Notes: generated by a model not told the origin, from the letters alone. 33,924 bases of DNA from Patescibacteria group bacterium UBA2135 (GCA_002327685.1 DCXN01000030.1:10308-44231), one strand, 5' to 3'; shown: positions 26,283-33,924, counted from the first letter of the stretch. Made by a program: numbers and translations.

Positions 26283-29018
26283 ATGAAAAAAGATATACCA
26301 TGGCACAAATATACGTCCAAAGAAGTTGCGCGGCGTTTTTCGGTTGATCTCCTAGAAGGTCTTCCACAAGAGGAGGTAAAAAAACGCCTTGCTCAATATG
26401 GAAAAAATATTTTTGAGGATAGTGTCAATCATTACGTTCTCCGTTTGATTGTACGTCAATTCAAAAATCCGCTTGCGCTTATTCTGTTTGCCGCCGGAAT
26501 AGCAACTCTTTTCTTGGGTGAGTATCTTGATACGATAGTTATTTTTCTTGCGCTTCTCATAAATATATCTGTCGGAATGTTTCAGGAAGGAAGAACATCA
26601 CGTGCATTTGGAAAACTTAAAGAGTCACAACAAAAAAGCGCTTTTGTGCTACGGGATGGCAAAAAAGCAAAAATATCTGCCGGTGAACTTGTCGTTGGCG
26701 ATATTATATTTCTTGAGGCAGGAAATGCTGTACCCGCTGATTGCCGCCTTGTCTCATCTACGGGTCTTTTTGTAAATGAATCTGCGCTTACTGGTGAGTG
26801 GGTTGATGTCTTGAAAGATCCACACGTTGCTCCCCAAAAAAGCAAAACGTTTACGGAACAGCAGAATATGGCATGGATGGGGACGTTTATTACTGCCGGA
26901 TCCGGCAAAGCAATAGTTACTGCTACGGGAGAGAGAACGCAAATTGGTCTTGTTGCCGTAAGTCTTCGTGATGCTCGGAAAGAACACACTCCGCTTCAAA
27001 ACAACTTACGTAAACTCGCATACTTTCTTTCGGCAGTAATTGTCTTGATTATTGTTTTTCTTATTGTTGTGGGGTTTCTGCGTGGTGGTGCTGTAGGACA
27101 ATTACTGCTGGTTGCAGTCGCGGTTGCCGTTGCCGCGATTCCGGCAGGACTTCCGGCCGCGGTTACAGTAGTGCTTGCGCTTGGCATGGAGACGATATTG
27201 AAAAAAAATGGATTGGTGAGAAATTTACTTGCGGCGGAAACTTTGGGAAGTACCACAATTATTTTGACTGACAAAACAGGGACACTCACGGAGGCAAAAA
27301 TGAAAGTCGCGTCTGTATTATGCCTGGCTAGCGTACATGAAGGTAATGGAGAGACTCATAAAGAATTTCAATTTGCCGAAAGTGGAGATGAAAAGATGGC
27401 GCTTACTCAAGCGGTACTTGTCTCTGACGCGTTTGTAGAGCAAAGAAAAAATCATAAAGACGCGTTCATTGTGCGTGGTAGACCGATTGAACGAGCAATT
27501 GTTTCAGCCGGGCTTGAAAACGGAATGTACCAAGAAAGCTTACTGCAGGAATACCCGCGCGTTGATTTTTTACCGTTTGAATCTAAACACAGGTTTGCCG
27601 CCTCCCTCCACAAACACGGTAAGGCAAAATTAAACAGATTAATTGTTGTTGGCGCACCGGAGGTTATTATTAATACCGCAACATCATTTCTGGAGGGAGG
27701 GCATGTTCATCATGTAAGCGAGCACACACGCAAAAAACTTTTTTCTTTTCAAGAAGAAGAAAGTAAAAAAGGAGCACGGATGGTTGCTGTTGCGTATAAA
27801 GATATTGCAAAAGATGTGATTTCTGAAGAGGTTGGTACCCGCCGGGCAGAGCCTCTGGGCGGCGCCGGAAAGACAGTGTCCCTGCATAATATTACTTTCA
27901 GTGGATTCATTCTTTTAAAAGACCCCATTCGTTCAGGTGTTAGAGAATCTATTGCCGCGGCGCGCCGCGCTGGAGTGCGAGTGATAATGCTAACCGGCGA
28001 CTATCAGGAAACCGCGCATGCTGTTGCCGAGGAGGTAGGTATTACCCAAAAAGGCATTCCGACTCTCGTTGGCAGTGACGTTGAAGAGCTTACTGATAAG
28101 GAGTTGTATAAAAAATTGAAAACAGTAAACGTATTTGCGCGTGTCATGCCGGCACAAAAATTGCGCATTGCGCGAATTCTCAAATCAAAAGGAGAAGTTG
28201 TTGCAATGACAGGTGACGGGATCAATGACGCACCGGCGCTTAGGAGCGCCGACATAGGTATCGCGCTCGGAAGCGGCACGGATGTTGCCAAAGAAGCGTC
28301 TGACTTGGTGCTCCTTGATGATGGATTTAACATTATTGTGCATGCCATTGAAGAAGGAAGAAGAGTTGTTGATAATCTCAAAAAAATTGTCGCATATCTT
28401 CTTTCAACTGGGTTTAGTGAAATTTTCGTTATTGGTAGTGCGCTCATAATGGCGGCGCCCCTTCCGCTTTTGCCTGCGCAGATTCTCTGGATTAATATTG
28501 TTGAAGAAGGATTTATGAATTTCGCTTTTGCATTTGAGCCGAAGGAAAAAGACATTATGAATCGTGACCCGCGTGTTTCCAAGGGTATAGTATTAACTCC
28601 GAATCTCATAAAATTAATTCTTATTATTGCGCTTGTTACGGGTTTCTTTTTGGTTGCGCTCTACTTTATATTACTTTCTCTCTCTATTCCGATTGAGGAA
28701 ATTAGGACAATGATGTTTATTGCGCTTGCCGTGGACTCTCTTTTCTTTAGCTTTTCCATTAAGAATCTCCATAAACCAATATGGCGCATTAATATTTTTT
28801 CCAATCGTTACCTTGTTTTCGCGCTTGTGAGCAGTCTACTAATGTTGCTTATCGCTCTGTTACTTCCGCCGCTTCAGACATTACTTTCTCTCACTCCACT
28901 TTCCGGTACAACTCTTATCTTTTTCATCGGTTTGGGAGTGCTTAATCTTTTGTTTGTTGAGGGCGCGAAGTACCTCGTATTTAAAAAAGAGGCGCAAAAG
29001 CGTACAATGAATATATGA
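26283..29018 (+). CDS. Cation-transporting P-type ATPase (type II-like)
   Basis: ATP-driven cation pump, 911 residues, with an N-terminal cation-ATPase domain, the A domain (NESALTGEWVDV), P domain (DKTGTLTEA with phosphorylated Asp330; MTGDGINDAPALR) and about ten membrane helices. Overall layout is that of Ca2+ (PMR1/SERCA-like) or Na+ pumps. The M4 cation site, PEGLP in Ca2+ and Na+/K+ pumps, is PAGLP here (Ala288), and the M6 site reads NIVEEG instead of NLVTDG, so the transported ion cannot be predicted. A repeat-like insertion (27838-27867, read as RRAEPLGGAG) interrupts the P/N-domain region. The start at ATG 26283 is preferred over GTG 26274. Its stop overlaps the next gene by ATGA. 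Confidence 0.93.
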   Translation: MKKDIPWHKYTSKEVARRFSVDLLEGLPQEEVKKRLAQYGKNIFEDSVNHYVLRLIVRQFKNPLALILFAAGIATLFLGEYLDTIVIFLALLINISVGMFQEGRTSRAFGKLKESQQKSAFVLRDGKKAKISAGELVVGDIIFLEAGNAVPADCRLVSSTGLFVNESALTGEWVDVLKDPHVAPQKSKTFTEQQNMAWMGTFITAGSGKAIVTATGERTQIGLVAVSLRDARKEHTPLQNNLRKLAYFLSAVIVLIIVFLIVVGFLRGGAVGQLLLVAVAVAVAAIPAGLPAAVTVVLALGMETILKKNGLVRNLLAAETLGSTTIILTDKTGTLTEAKMKVASVLCLASVHEGNGETHKEFQFAESGDEKMALTQAVLVSDAFVEQRKNHKDAFIVRGRPIERAIVSAGLENGMYQESLLQEYPRVDFLPFESKHRFAASLHKHGKAKLNRLIVVGAPEVIINTATSFLEGGHVHHVSEHTRKKLFSFQEEESKKGARMVAVAYKDIAKDVISEEVGTRRAEPLGGAGKTVSLHNITFSGFILLKDPIRSGVRESIAAARRAGVRVIMLTGDYQETAHAVAEEVGITQKGIPTLVGSDVEELTDKELYKKLKTVNVFARVMPAQKLRIARILKSKGEVVAMTGDGINDAPALRSADIGIALGSGTDVAKEASDLVLLDDGFNIIVHAIEEGRRVVDNLKKIVAYLLSTGFSEIFVIGSALIMAAPLPLLPAQILWINIVEEGFMNFAFAFEPKEKDIMNRDPRVSKGIVLTPNLIKLILIIALVTGFFLVALYFILLSLSIPIEEIRTMMFIALAVDSLFFSFSIKNLHKPIWRINIFSNRYLVFALVSSLLMLLIALLLPPLQTLLSLTPLSGTTLIFFIGLGVLNLLFVEGAKYLVFKKEAQKRTMNI
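27838..27867 (+). repeat. G/C-rich dispersed repeat inside the P-type ATPase gene
   Basis: CCCGCCGGGCAGAGCCTCTG followed by GGCGGCGCC matches the intergenic copy at 17461-17490 at most positions. It is read in frame as RRAEPLGGAG between conserved segments, which looks like a repeat invading a loop. Confidence 0.65.
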
Positions 29019-29992
29019 ACGGATTTTTCGTATCTATTATCTTTATAATCTCTTTTTTACTCATTCTGTGGGCTGGGCGTGTATTACCAAGGACAATTAG
29101 CGGTATCTCTCGCGCACTGCATTTTTCCGAATTTATAACTGCCTTTTTATTGCTCTCTTTTGCAACCTCTGTTCCGGAGTTGTTTATCGGCATTTTTTCT
29201 GCTGTACAAGGTATTCCGGCACTTTCGCTTGGTAATATTATGGGAGCGAATTTGGTTGACATATCTCTTGTTATAGGACTCTCGGTTGTTATTGCTGGCT
29301 CGGTAAAAGGAGACGGAAAAATTTCCTCGCAAAACTTTTGGTTTGTATCATTTATAGCAATATTACCTATTTTGCTTGCTGTGGACGGATTAATTTCGCG
29401 CGGTGACGGCGTACTGCTTTTAGTCATATTCGGACTGTATCTTGTGAAGATTTTCAATGATAAAGAATATTTTCACAAGGAGATGAACGGTACGGAACAT
29501 GATGGAATGCGCTCACTCTCGCATATTGCGCGTCACATGTCCCGTTTTTTGTTTGCAATAGCGGTGCTTCTTGGAGGAGCTTTTGCATTTATTTGGTCTG
29601 CCACGCAAATCGTAGGGGAGTATTTTGAAGCGAATTTTATATTATTCGGTATTGTTTTTGTAGCGCTTGGTACAGCATTACCCGAGCTTGTCTTTGGTAT
29701 ACGCGCGACACGCCAAGGGCATGGAAACGCGATGCTTGGGAATGCAATCGGCTCGGTCGCATTTAATGCGGCGGCAGTCGTCGGTGTGGTTTCTATAATA
29801 CATCCCATTGCCGTCAGCTTCTCTTTTAATTTAATTCTTATTTCCATATTTCTAGTCGTGTCGTTCTTGCTATTTCATTTCTTTGTTTACACTCGTGGCC
29901 GCATTAACCGAAAAGAAGGTTTTGTGTTATTGTTGTTGTACGGAATATTCCTTGCAGTAATGTTTTCACGGTGCCTAGAATGTTTAGTGTAG
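29015..29992 (+). CDS. CaCA-family sodium/calcium exchanger-like protein (YrbG type)
   Basis: A 325-residue membrane protein with about ten helices and two alpha repeats. Repeat 1 is FATSVPELFIGIFSA...LGNIMGANLVD. Repeat 2 is ALGTALPELVFGIRA...LGNAIGSVAFN. Both keep the acidic residue (Pro-Glu) that coordinates cations. In the second half of the repeats the usual GSN reads GAN in repeat 1 and GSV in repeat 2, so ion selectivity may differ. It overlaps the ATPase stop by ATGA, which implies translational coupling and a shared role in cation efflux. Confidence 0.9.
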   Translation: MNGFFVSIIFIISFLLILWAGRVLPRTISGISRALHFSEFITAFLLLSFATSVPELFIGIFSAVQGIPALSLGNIMGANLVDISLVIGLSVVIAGSVKGDGKISSQNFWFVSFIAILPILLAVDGLISRGDGVLLLVIFGLYLVKIFNDKEYFHKEMNGTEHDGMRSLSHIARHMSRFLFAIAVLLGGAFAFIWSATQIVGEYFEANFILFGIVFVALGTALPELVFGIRATRQGHGNAMLGNAIGSVAFNAAAVVGVVSIIHPIAVSFSFNLILISIFLVVSFLLFHFFVYTRGRINRKEGFVLLLLYGIFLAVMFSRCLECLV

Positions 29993-30018
29993 TAGTTCCC
30001 GTTCTTCCGATATATTCT

Positions 30019-31077
30019 ATGGACATTATTTCTTTCATCTTTATATTTCTTGGGATTATTATCGGCGGCATATTTGCCTGGTTTTTTCTTCGTAGAAGAG
30101 GCGAGAAAACAGAAGATGCTAACAGTTTTCTTTTAATTCAAGATCAATTAAATAAACTAACCAATACTGTTAACGAACGATTAGGAGAATCACAGAAACA
30201 AATACACGAGTCAATGAATAAGCAGTATAGTGAATCGGCAAAAATTATTCGTGATGTTACCGAGCGACTTACCAAACTTGATGAAACCAACAAGCAGGTA
30301 GTTAATTTTGCCGATCAACTGCAATCGCTCCAGGATGTTTTAAAAAATCCAAAACAGCGTGGTGTGCTGGGGGAGTATTATTTGGAGACTGTACTTAAGA
30401 ATGTTTTGCCACCTGGGCAATTCCAGATGCAGTATGCATTTGAAGGGGGTGACATTGTTGATGCGGTAATTTTTCTTGATAAGAAAAAGATATTGCCGAT
30501 TGATTCAAAGTTTTCACTTGAAAATTACAATAAAATTCTGGAAACACGCGATGAAACAGAACGTCAGCGGCTGGAAAAAGTTTTTAAGCAGGATTTAAAA
30601 AACAGAATTGATGAGACAGCAAAATATATTCGTTCCAAAGAAGGGACGATGGATTTTGCGTTTATGTTCATTCCGTCTGAAGCGATTTTTTACGACTTAC
30701 TCATCAATCAAGTTGGAGCAGTCAAGACATCAACTCGTGATCTTATTGAATATGCGTTTCAGCAGAAGAAAGTAATTATTGTCTCGCCAACATCATTTCT
30801 CGCATATTTACAGACTGTACTCCAAGGGCTACGCTCACTTGAGATTGAAGAACAGGCGACTGAAATTATAAAGCGAGTAGGGGAATTAGGGCGCCACATC
30901 GGTAATTATGAAACATTTATGAAAAAACTCGGCATTTCACTTGGTACAACAGTATCGCATTACAACACTGCGCACAAAGAACTTAAAAAAATAGACAAAG
31001 ACGTCATCCGCATCGCGGACAAAACAGCTGGCATTGAACCTATAATGCTTGAAAAACCAATGCAAGATGATGAGTAA
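30019..31077 (+). CDS. rmuC: DNA recombination protein RmuC homologue
   Basis: A 352-residue protein with one N-terminal membrane helix (about residues 3-22), a coiled coil (~38-105) and the RmuC domain (~110-325). GVLGEYYLETVLKNVLPP, LPIDSKFSLENY and MDFAFMFIPSEAIFYDLL are family motifs. RmuC limits inversions at short inverted repeats in E. coli and has a PD-(D/E)XK-like core in fold predictions. This is interesting here because the window is full of short inverted repeats. The ATG at 30019 is chosen so the membrane helix lies at the N-terminus; the frame is open to 29971, overlapping the exchanger gene. Confidence 0.93.
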   Translation: MDIISFIFIFLGIIIGGIFAWFFLRRRGEKTEDANSFLLIQDQLNKLTNTVNERLGESQKQIHESMNKQYSESAKIIRDVTERLTKLDETNKQVVNFADQLQSLQDVLKNPKQRGVLGEYYLETVLKNVLPPGQFQMQYAFEGGDIVDAVIFLDKKKILPIDSKFSLENYNKILETRDETERQRLEKVFKQDLKNRIDETAKYIRSKEGTMDFAFMFIPSEAIFYDLLINQVGAVKTSTRDLIEYAFQQKKVIIVSPTSFLAYLQTVLQGLRSLEIEEQATEIIKRVGELGRHIGNYETFMKKLGISLGTTVSHYNTAHKELKKIDKDVIRIADKTAGIEPIMLEKPMQDDE

Positions 31078-31090
31078 AACTCCGTAAAAA

Positions 31091-31154
31091 TCCGCAAGGC
31101 CCGGCCTTACATGGGGACAACCTGTGGAAAACTTACAAGACCGGGCCTTGCGGG
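31091..31154. repeat. CCGCAAGGCC-family inverted repeat between rmuC and rplU
   Basis: CCGCAAGGCCCGG (31092-31104) and CCGGGCCTTGCGG (31141-31153) form a 13-bp perfect stem with a 36-nt loop. The left part, CCGCAAGGCC-GGCC-TACATGGGGA, is shared with 11461-11485. It lies right after the rmuC stop and may end that transcript, although no T-tract follows. Confidence 0.65.
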
Positions 31155-31196
31155 TGCGTGAGTAATAATACACCCTCTTGATTTCTAAGGAGATTT

Positions 31197-31622
31197 GTGT
31201 ATTATTTGAAGATTATGGAAACTACGACAACTAAAAAAATAACCCCAAAAACTCCAGCAAAAAAAGCTGATTCAAAGACTAGTGCCGCGAAAAAAGCACC
31301 TGCAACCCAGAAAAGTGGGTTTGCGATTATTGAGACGGGAGGCAAGCAGTATAAAGTTTTTTCTGGCGATACGGTAAAAGTAGAAAAACTTCCTGGCGCA
31401 CATAAAGAGGGCGCAAAAATTACTTTTGATAAAGTGCTTCTTATAAGTGACGGTAAGGATATAAAAATTGGTACACCGTATGTTCCAGGCGCAAAAGTAG
31501 AAGCGGTATTTGAAGGGGATGGAAGGAATAAAAAAATAACTGTCATCAAATTTAAATCAAAGAGTCGTTACAGACGAAAGGCTGGACATAGACAGCCCCA
31601 CACCAAAATAAAAATCAGGTAA
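31197..31622 (+). CDS. rplU: 50S ribosomal protein bL21 with a Lys/Ala-rich N-terminal extension
   Basis: Large-subunit ribosomal protein. The bL21 core begins at GFAIIETGGKQYKVFSGDTVKVEKL and ends RRKAGHRQPHTKIKIR. Ordinary bL21 starts directly with the equivalent of YAIIETGGKQ, so ~35 extra residues rich in Lys, Thr and Ala precede it. GTG at 31197 has AAGGAG 4 nt upstream; ATG at 31215 is the alternative and would shorten the product by six residues. No rpmA (bL27) follows, although the two are usually paired. The last codons and the stop lie inside the terminator hairpin. Confidence 0.95.
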   Translation: MYYLKIMETTTTKKITPKTPAKKADSKTSAAKKAPATQKSGFAIIETGGKQYKVFSGDTVKVEKLPGAHKEGAKITFDKVLLISDGKDIKIGTPYVPGAKVEAVFEGDGRNKKITVIKFKSKSRYRRKAGHRQPHTKIKIR

Positions 31623-31649
31623 GCACCTGATTTTTATTTTAGTGTGGGG
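31596..31649 (+). terminator. Terminator hairpin formed by the last codons and stop of rplU
   Basis: AAAATAAAAATCAGGT (31605-31620) pairs perfectly with ACCTGATTTTTATTTT (31625-31640) around AAGC. After one mismatch the stem extends by CCCCACAC/GTGTGGGG, 24 bp in all. The TAA stop (31620-31622) is at the tip. The right arm carries the U-tract. Confidence 0.85.
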
Positions 31650-31888
31650 AATTTCTAACTTCTAATTCACCTAATTTCTAATAAAATTTCAAATACCCAA
31701 ATAACCAAATTCTAAAAAACCGTTTTGACATTGGACATTATTGAATTAGACCTTTTATTAACGACGTAGAGCGAGCGCAATCTGAAAAACGAAACGAAGT
31801 GGAGTTTTTCTGATTGCCGAGCCGAGGAGTTAATATGAGACACAGTGCTCTTATTAGGTGAATTAGAAATTAGGTGAATTAGAAATTT
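31650..31888. repeat. Large nested inverted-repeat element between rplU and rnr
   Basis: CTAATTCACCTAATTTCTAA-type units at 31650-31683 are complementary to two 16-bp units (TTAGGTGAATTAGAAA) at 31853-31888. Inside is an 80-bp hairpin (31756-31835: TATTAAC/GTTAATA, GCAATC/GATTGC, GAAAAAC/GTTTTTC). No ORF. The inner element recurs at 33880. Confidence 0.65.
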
Positions 31889-31918
31889 CGTACCGAACTT
31901 GGTGAGGTGCGGGGGCTA

Positions 31919-33874
31919 CTACACAAACACATAATCAATTTGTCGTGCTTCAAGATTGACATTTTTCACTTTGATTTTGACGCGGTCTCCGAGAGAATAT
32001 TTTTTCTTCTTTTTGCGCCCTATGATACTGAATTTTTTCTCGTCAAATACATAATAATCGTCACGTAAATTGCCGAGGCGCACCATTCCTTCGGCTCGTG
32101 TCTCATTTTCAGCGACAAATATTCCTCTTTCAGTCAGTCCGGTGATTGTACCATCGTATGTTTGTCCAATGTACTCGGACATGTACTCTGCTTGTTTGTA
32201 TTTAATTGACGTACGTTCTGCGTCATTTGCCGAAATCTCCATTTGAGTAGCATATCTTGAAAGTGCTTCATATTCACGCAGTTCTTCCGGAAGGAGTTTT
32301 TTACCACTATTTAGAAAGTGTAAAAGTAGGCGGTGTACTACAAGGTCCGTGTATCTTCTGATGGGAGAAGTAAAGTGTGTGTAGTGTTTGAGCGATAAGC
32401 CAAAGTGTCCGATATTTTTTGTCGCGTATACCGCTTTTGCCATTGCGCGGACCGCGAGCATGTGCACCATCTCTTGATGCGGCGCGTCCGTAACTTTTTT
32501 TAAGAGTATTGCAATATCTTTTGATGTAAGTTCTTTTTTGCGCGTTGGCACGCTATAACCAAGTGCGTGCATTAGGCGTTCCAGCTCTTTTATCTTGTCT
32601 TCGTTAGGCAAGTCATGTACGCGGTAAATAAATGACTCTTTAATTTTTTTGTCTGTTCCTGACATAAACTGCGCAACCTCAGCATTTGCGAGGATCATAA
32701 ATTCTTCTATCAATTTATTTGTTTCAAGTCTTTCTTTTTTGATTATTTTGATAGGTTTACCATTCTCGTCCAGCACAAATTTCACTTCATCGCTTTCAAA
32801 AGCAAGTGCTCCTCTTTCTTCACGCTTACCACGTAATTTTTTCGCAAAACTGTTGAGCTGAAAAAGCTCTTCGTGAAATACCCCAGTTTCTTGTTCCATA
32901 ATTTTTTGCGCTTCAGCATAGGTAAAGCGTTTATCCGAGTGAATAATTGTTTTTCCGAACCATCGTTTTTTTACTATTCCATCTTTTGTCAGCTCAAGTA
33001 TTGCAGAAAATGTAAGACGATCCTCATCTGGTCTCAAACTGCATAAATCATTTGAAAGTATAGAAGGGAGCATGGGGACAGTCCTGTCCACAAGATATAT
33101 TGAAGTACTGCGTCGAGCCGCCTCAACATCAAGCGCGCTTTTTCTCTTTACAAAAAAAGATACATCGGCGATATGAATGCCAACCTCATAATTACCATTA
33201 GGTAGTTTTTGTATAGAAAGCGCGTCGTCAAAATCTTTTGCATCTTCGGGATCAATAGTGAATGTAGGTATATTTCGTATGTCTTTTCTGTGCTGTGTTT
33301 CTTCTTCAAAAAGTGTCTTGTATCGGCGTTGTATATCTTGCGCCTCATTGAGTACTGTTTTGGGGAAATCTTCAATAAAACCACGGTCTCGTAAAATTGC
33401 CTGCATCTCCGTCTCATGCACTCCACTTTTCCCTAGATTTTCTCTTATAGTACCGATTGGCGCTTGCGAACCATCTTCCCATTTTACAATTCGCACCAAC
33501 ACTTTATCACCATCTGACACACCCTTTTGTTCTTTGGATGGAATTATAATATCGGCATACATTCGCGCATCTTGTGGATCCACAAAGCACACACCATTTT
33601 TCTTGCGAACGGTTCCAACAAACTCTTCTTTTGTTCTCGCAAGCACTGTAACCACTTCTCCTTCTTGTCGTTGTCCCATTGTTTTTGGATGAAGCAATAC
33701 TCGTACATAATCTCCATGAAGCGCGGTATTGAGAAAGCGATTTTCTATTTTAATATCTTCAATCGTCTTATCTTCCGATGCTACTACATACCCACTACCG
33801 CCGCGCGTGATAAAAATCGTGTTTTCTATATAGTGCGATGAGCCTTTTTGTTCTTTTTGTTTTTGATTTGCCAT
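31919..33874 (-). CDS. rnr: RNase R / RNase II family 3'-5' exoribonuclease
   Basis: Processive hydrolytic exoribonuclease for structured RNA and mRNA decay. Start at ATG 33874 (MANQKQKEQ); the frame is open to 33904, across a repeat element. Order: N-terminal OB/cold-shock domains (about residues 20-165), the RNB domain with catalytic aspartates in IDPEDAKDFDDAL (~207-219), and a C-terminal S1 domain (~565-651) with a KKKKKYSLGDRVKIK basic patch. At 651 residues it is shorter than E. coli RNase R (813), lacking its N-terminal HTH and long basic tail, so it is intermediate between RNase R and RNase II; the S1-proximal lysines favour RNase R. Ability to unwind stems would matter in a genome with so many hairpins. 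Confidence 0.93.
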   Translation of the reverse strand: MANQKQKEQKGSSHYIENTIFITRGGSGYVVASEDKTIEDIKIENRFLNTALHGDYVRVLLHPKTMGQRQEGEVVTVLARTKEEFVGTVRKKNGVCFVDPQDARMYADIIIPSKEQKGVSDGDKVLVRIVKWEDGSQAPIGTIRENLGKSGVHETEMQAILRDRGFIEDFPKTVLNEAQDIQRRYKTLFEEETQHRKDIRNIPTFTIDPEDAKDFDDALSIQKLPNGNYEVGIHIADVSFFVKRKSALDVEAARRSTSIYLVDRTVPMLPSILSNDLCSLRPDEDRLTFSAILELTKDGIVKKRWFGKTIIHSDKRFTYAEAQKIMEQETGVFHEELFQLNSFAKKLRGKREERGALAFESDEVKFVLDENGKPIKIIKKERLETNKLIEEFMILANAEVAQFMSGTDKKIKESFIYRVHDLPNEDKIKELERLMHALGYSVPTRKKELTSKDIAILLKKVTDAPHQEMVHMLAVRAMAKAVYATKNIGHFGLSLKHYTHFTSPIRRYTDLVVHRLLLHFLNSGKKLLPEELREYEALSRYATQMEISANDAERTSIKYKQAEYMSEYIGQTYDGTITGLTERGIFVAENETRAEGMVRLGNLRDDYYVFDEKKFSIIGRKKKKKYSLGDRVKIKVKNVNLEARQIDYVFV

Positions 33875-33879
33875 GTGTC

Positions 33880-33924
33880 TATTAACGACGTAGAGTGAGC
33901 GCAATGAGAAAGTGAAGCGAAGCG
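33880..33924 (+). repeat. Second copy (left part) of the 31756 hairpin element
   Basis: TATTAACGACGTAGAG then TGAGCGCAAT matches 31756-31781 with one substitution, in the same orientation, and runs off the window end. The two copies flank rnr. Confidence 0.7.

Noticed and set aside
28004..28609. 201-codon minus-strand ORF inside the P-type ATPase gene
   Set aside because: Shadow of the conserved P-domain region, Ser-rich from antisense of the ATPase codons, with no ribosome-binding site.
31596..31649. Frameshift or truncation of bL21 at its 3' end
   Set aside because: The C-terminus matches the family; the odd sequence is due to the overlapping terminator.

Overview
The window looks like a chromosomal segment of an ultra-small, host-dependent bacterium of the Candidate Phyla Radiation (Patescibacteria), most likely a Parcubacteria-type lineage. 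This is inferred from gene content and style, not from a marker phylogeny. The signs are compact housekeeping genes without Shine-Dalgarno sequences, several family members shorter than usual, many small membrane proteins, a Cys-rich repeat surface protein of a kind I associate with these genomes, and intergenic spaces full of degenerate hairpin-forming repeats. UGA is used as an ordinary stop, so this is not a recoded Gracilibacteria/SR1 genome.

Layout. 1-6.5 kb: the 3' part of ychF, a small membrane protein, a leucyl-tRNA synthetase carrying two extra enzyme-like domains (an alpha/beta hydrolase and a Nudix domain) in its editing region, and a sigma-region-4/HARE-HTH transcription factor with a near-consensus promoter. 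6.5-11.1 kb: a membrane-anchored protein of unknown role, mltG, mnmA and, on the minus strand, a PiT-type phosphate transporter. 11.1-15.9 kb: an accessory block with a MITE-like element, a candidate structured leader RNA, a small membrane protein with four NPF motifs, a 977-residue secreted Cys-rich repeat protein and an unrecognised protein. 15.9-16.7 kb: a REP-associated tyrosine transposase with a perfect 27-bp palindrome at each end and a third copy inside its coding region. 16.7-22 kb: a PEBP-family protein, a tiny transcription unit, a PD-(D/E)XK nuclease, MgtC, a uracil-DNA glycosylase lacking its iron-sulfur ligands, small proteins, and glutamate dehydrogenase (minus strand). 22-25.4 kb: tRNA-Glu(CUC) in a highly structured setting, a small membrane protein, truB, mpg, a small basic protein and a YqeY-like protein. 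25.4-31.1 kb: a membrane/cation-transport group (DUF389 protein, P-type ATPase, CaCA exchanger with an ATGA overlap) and rmuC. 31.1-33.9 kb: rplU (bL21) with its terminator folded through its own stop codon, and rnr (minus strand).

How the genes work together. Translation and RNA maturation are served by leuS, mnmA, truB, tRNA-Glu, rplU, ychF and rnr. DNA repair is served by the uracil-DNA glycosylase, mpg, rmuC and possibly the PD-(D/E)XK protein. Envelope and ion homeostasis are served by mltG, PiT, MgtC, the ATPase, the exchanger and the Cys-rich surface protein.

The two most unusual signals are the double domain insertion in LeuRS and the invasion of coding sequence by the same short repeats and palindromes that fill the intergenic spaces (in leuS, mnmA, truB, the P-type ATPase and the transposase). 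A further pattern is that small, mostly unrecognised genes tend to have strong Shine-Dalgarno sites, and some also have their own promoter or terminator, while the large conserved genes lack them.
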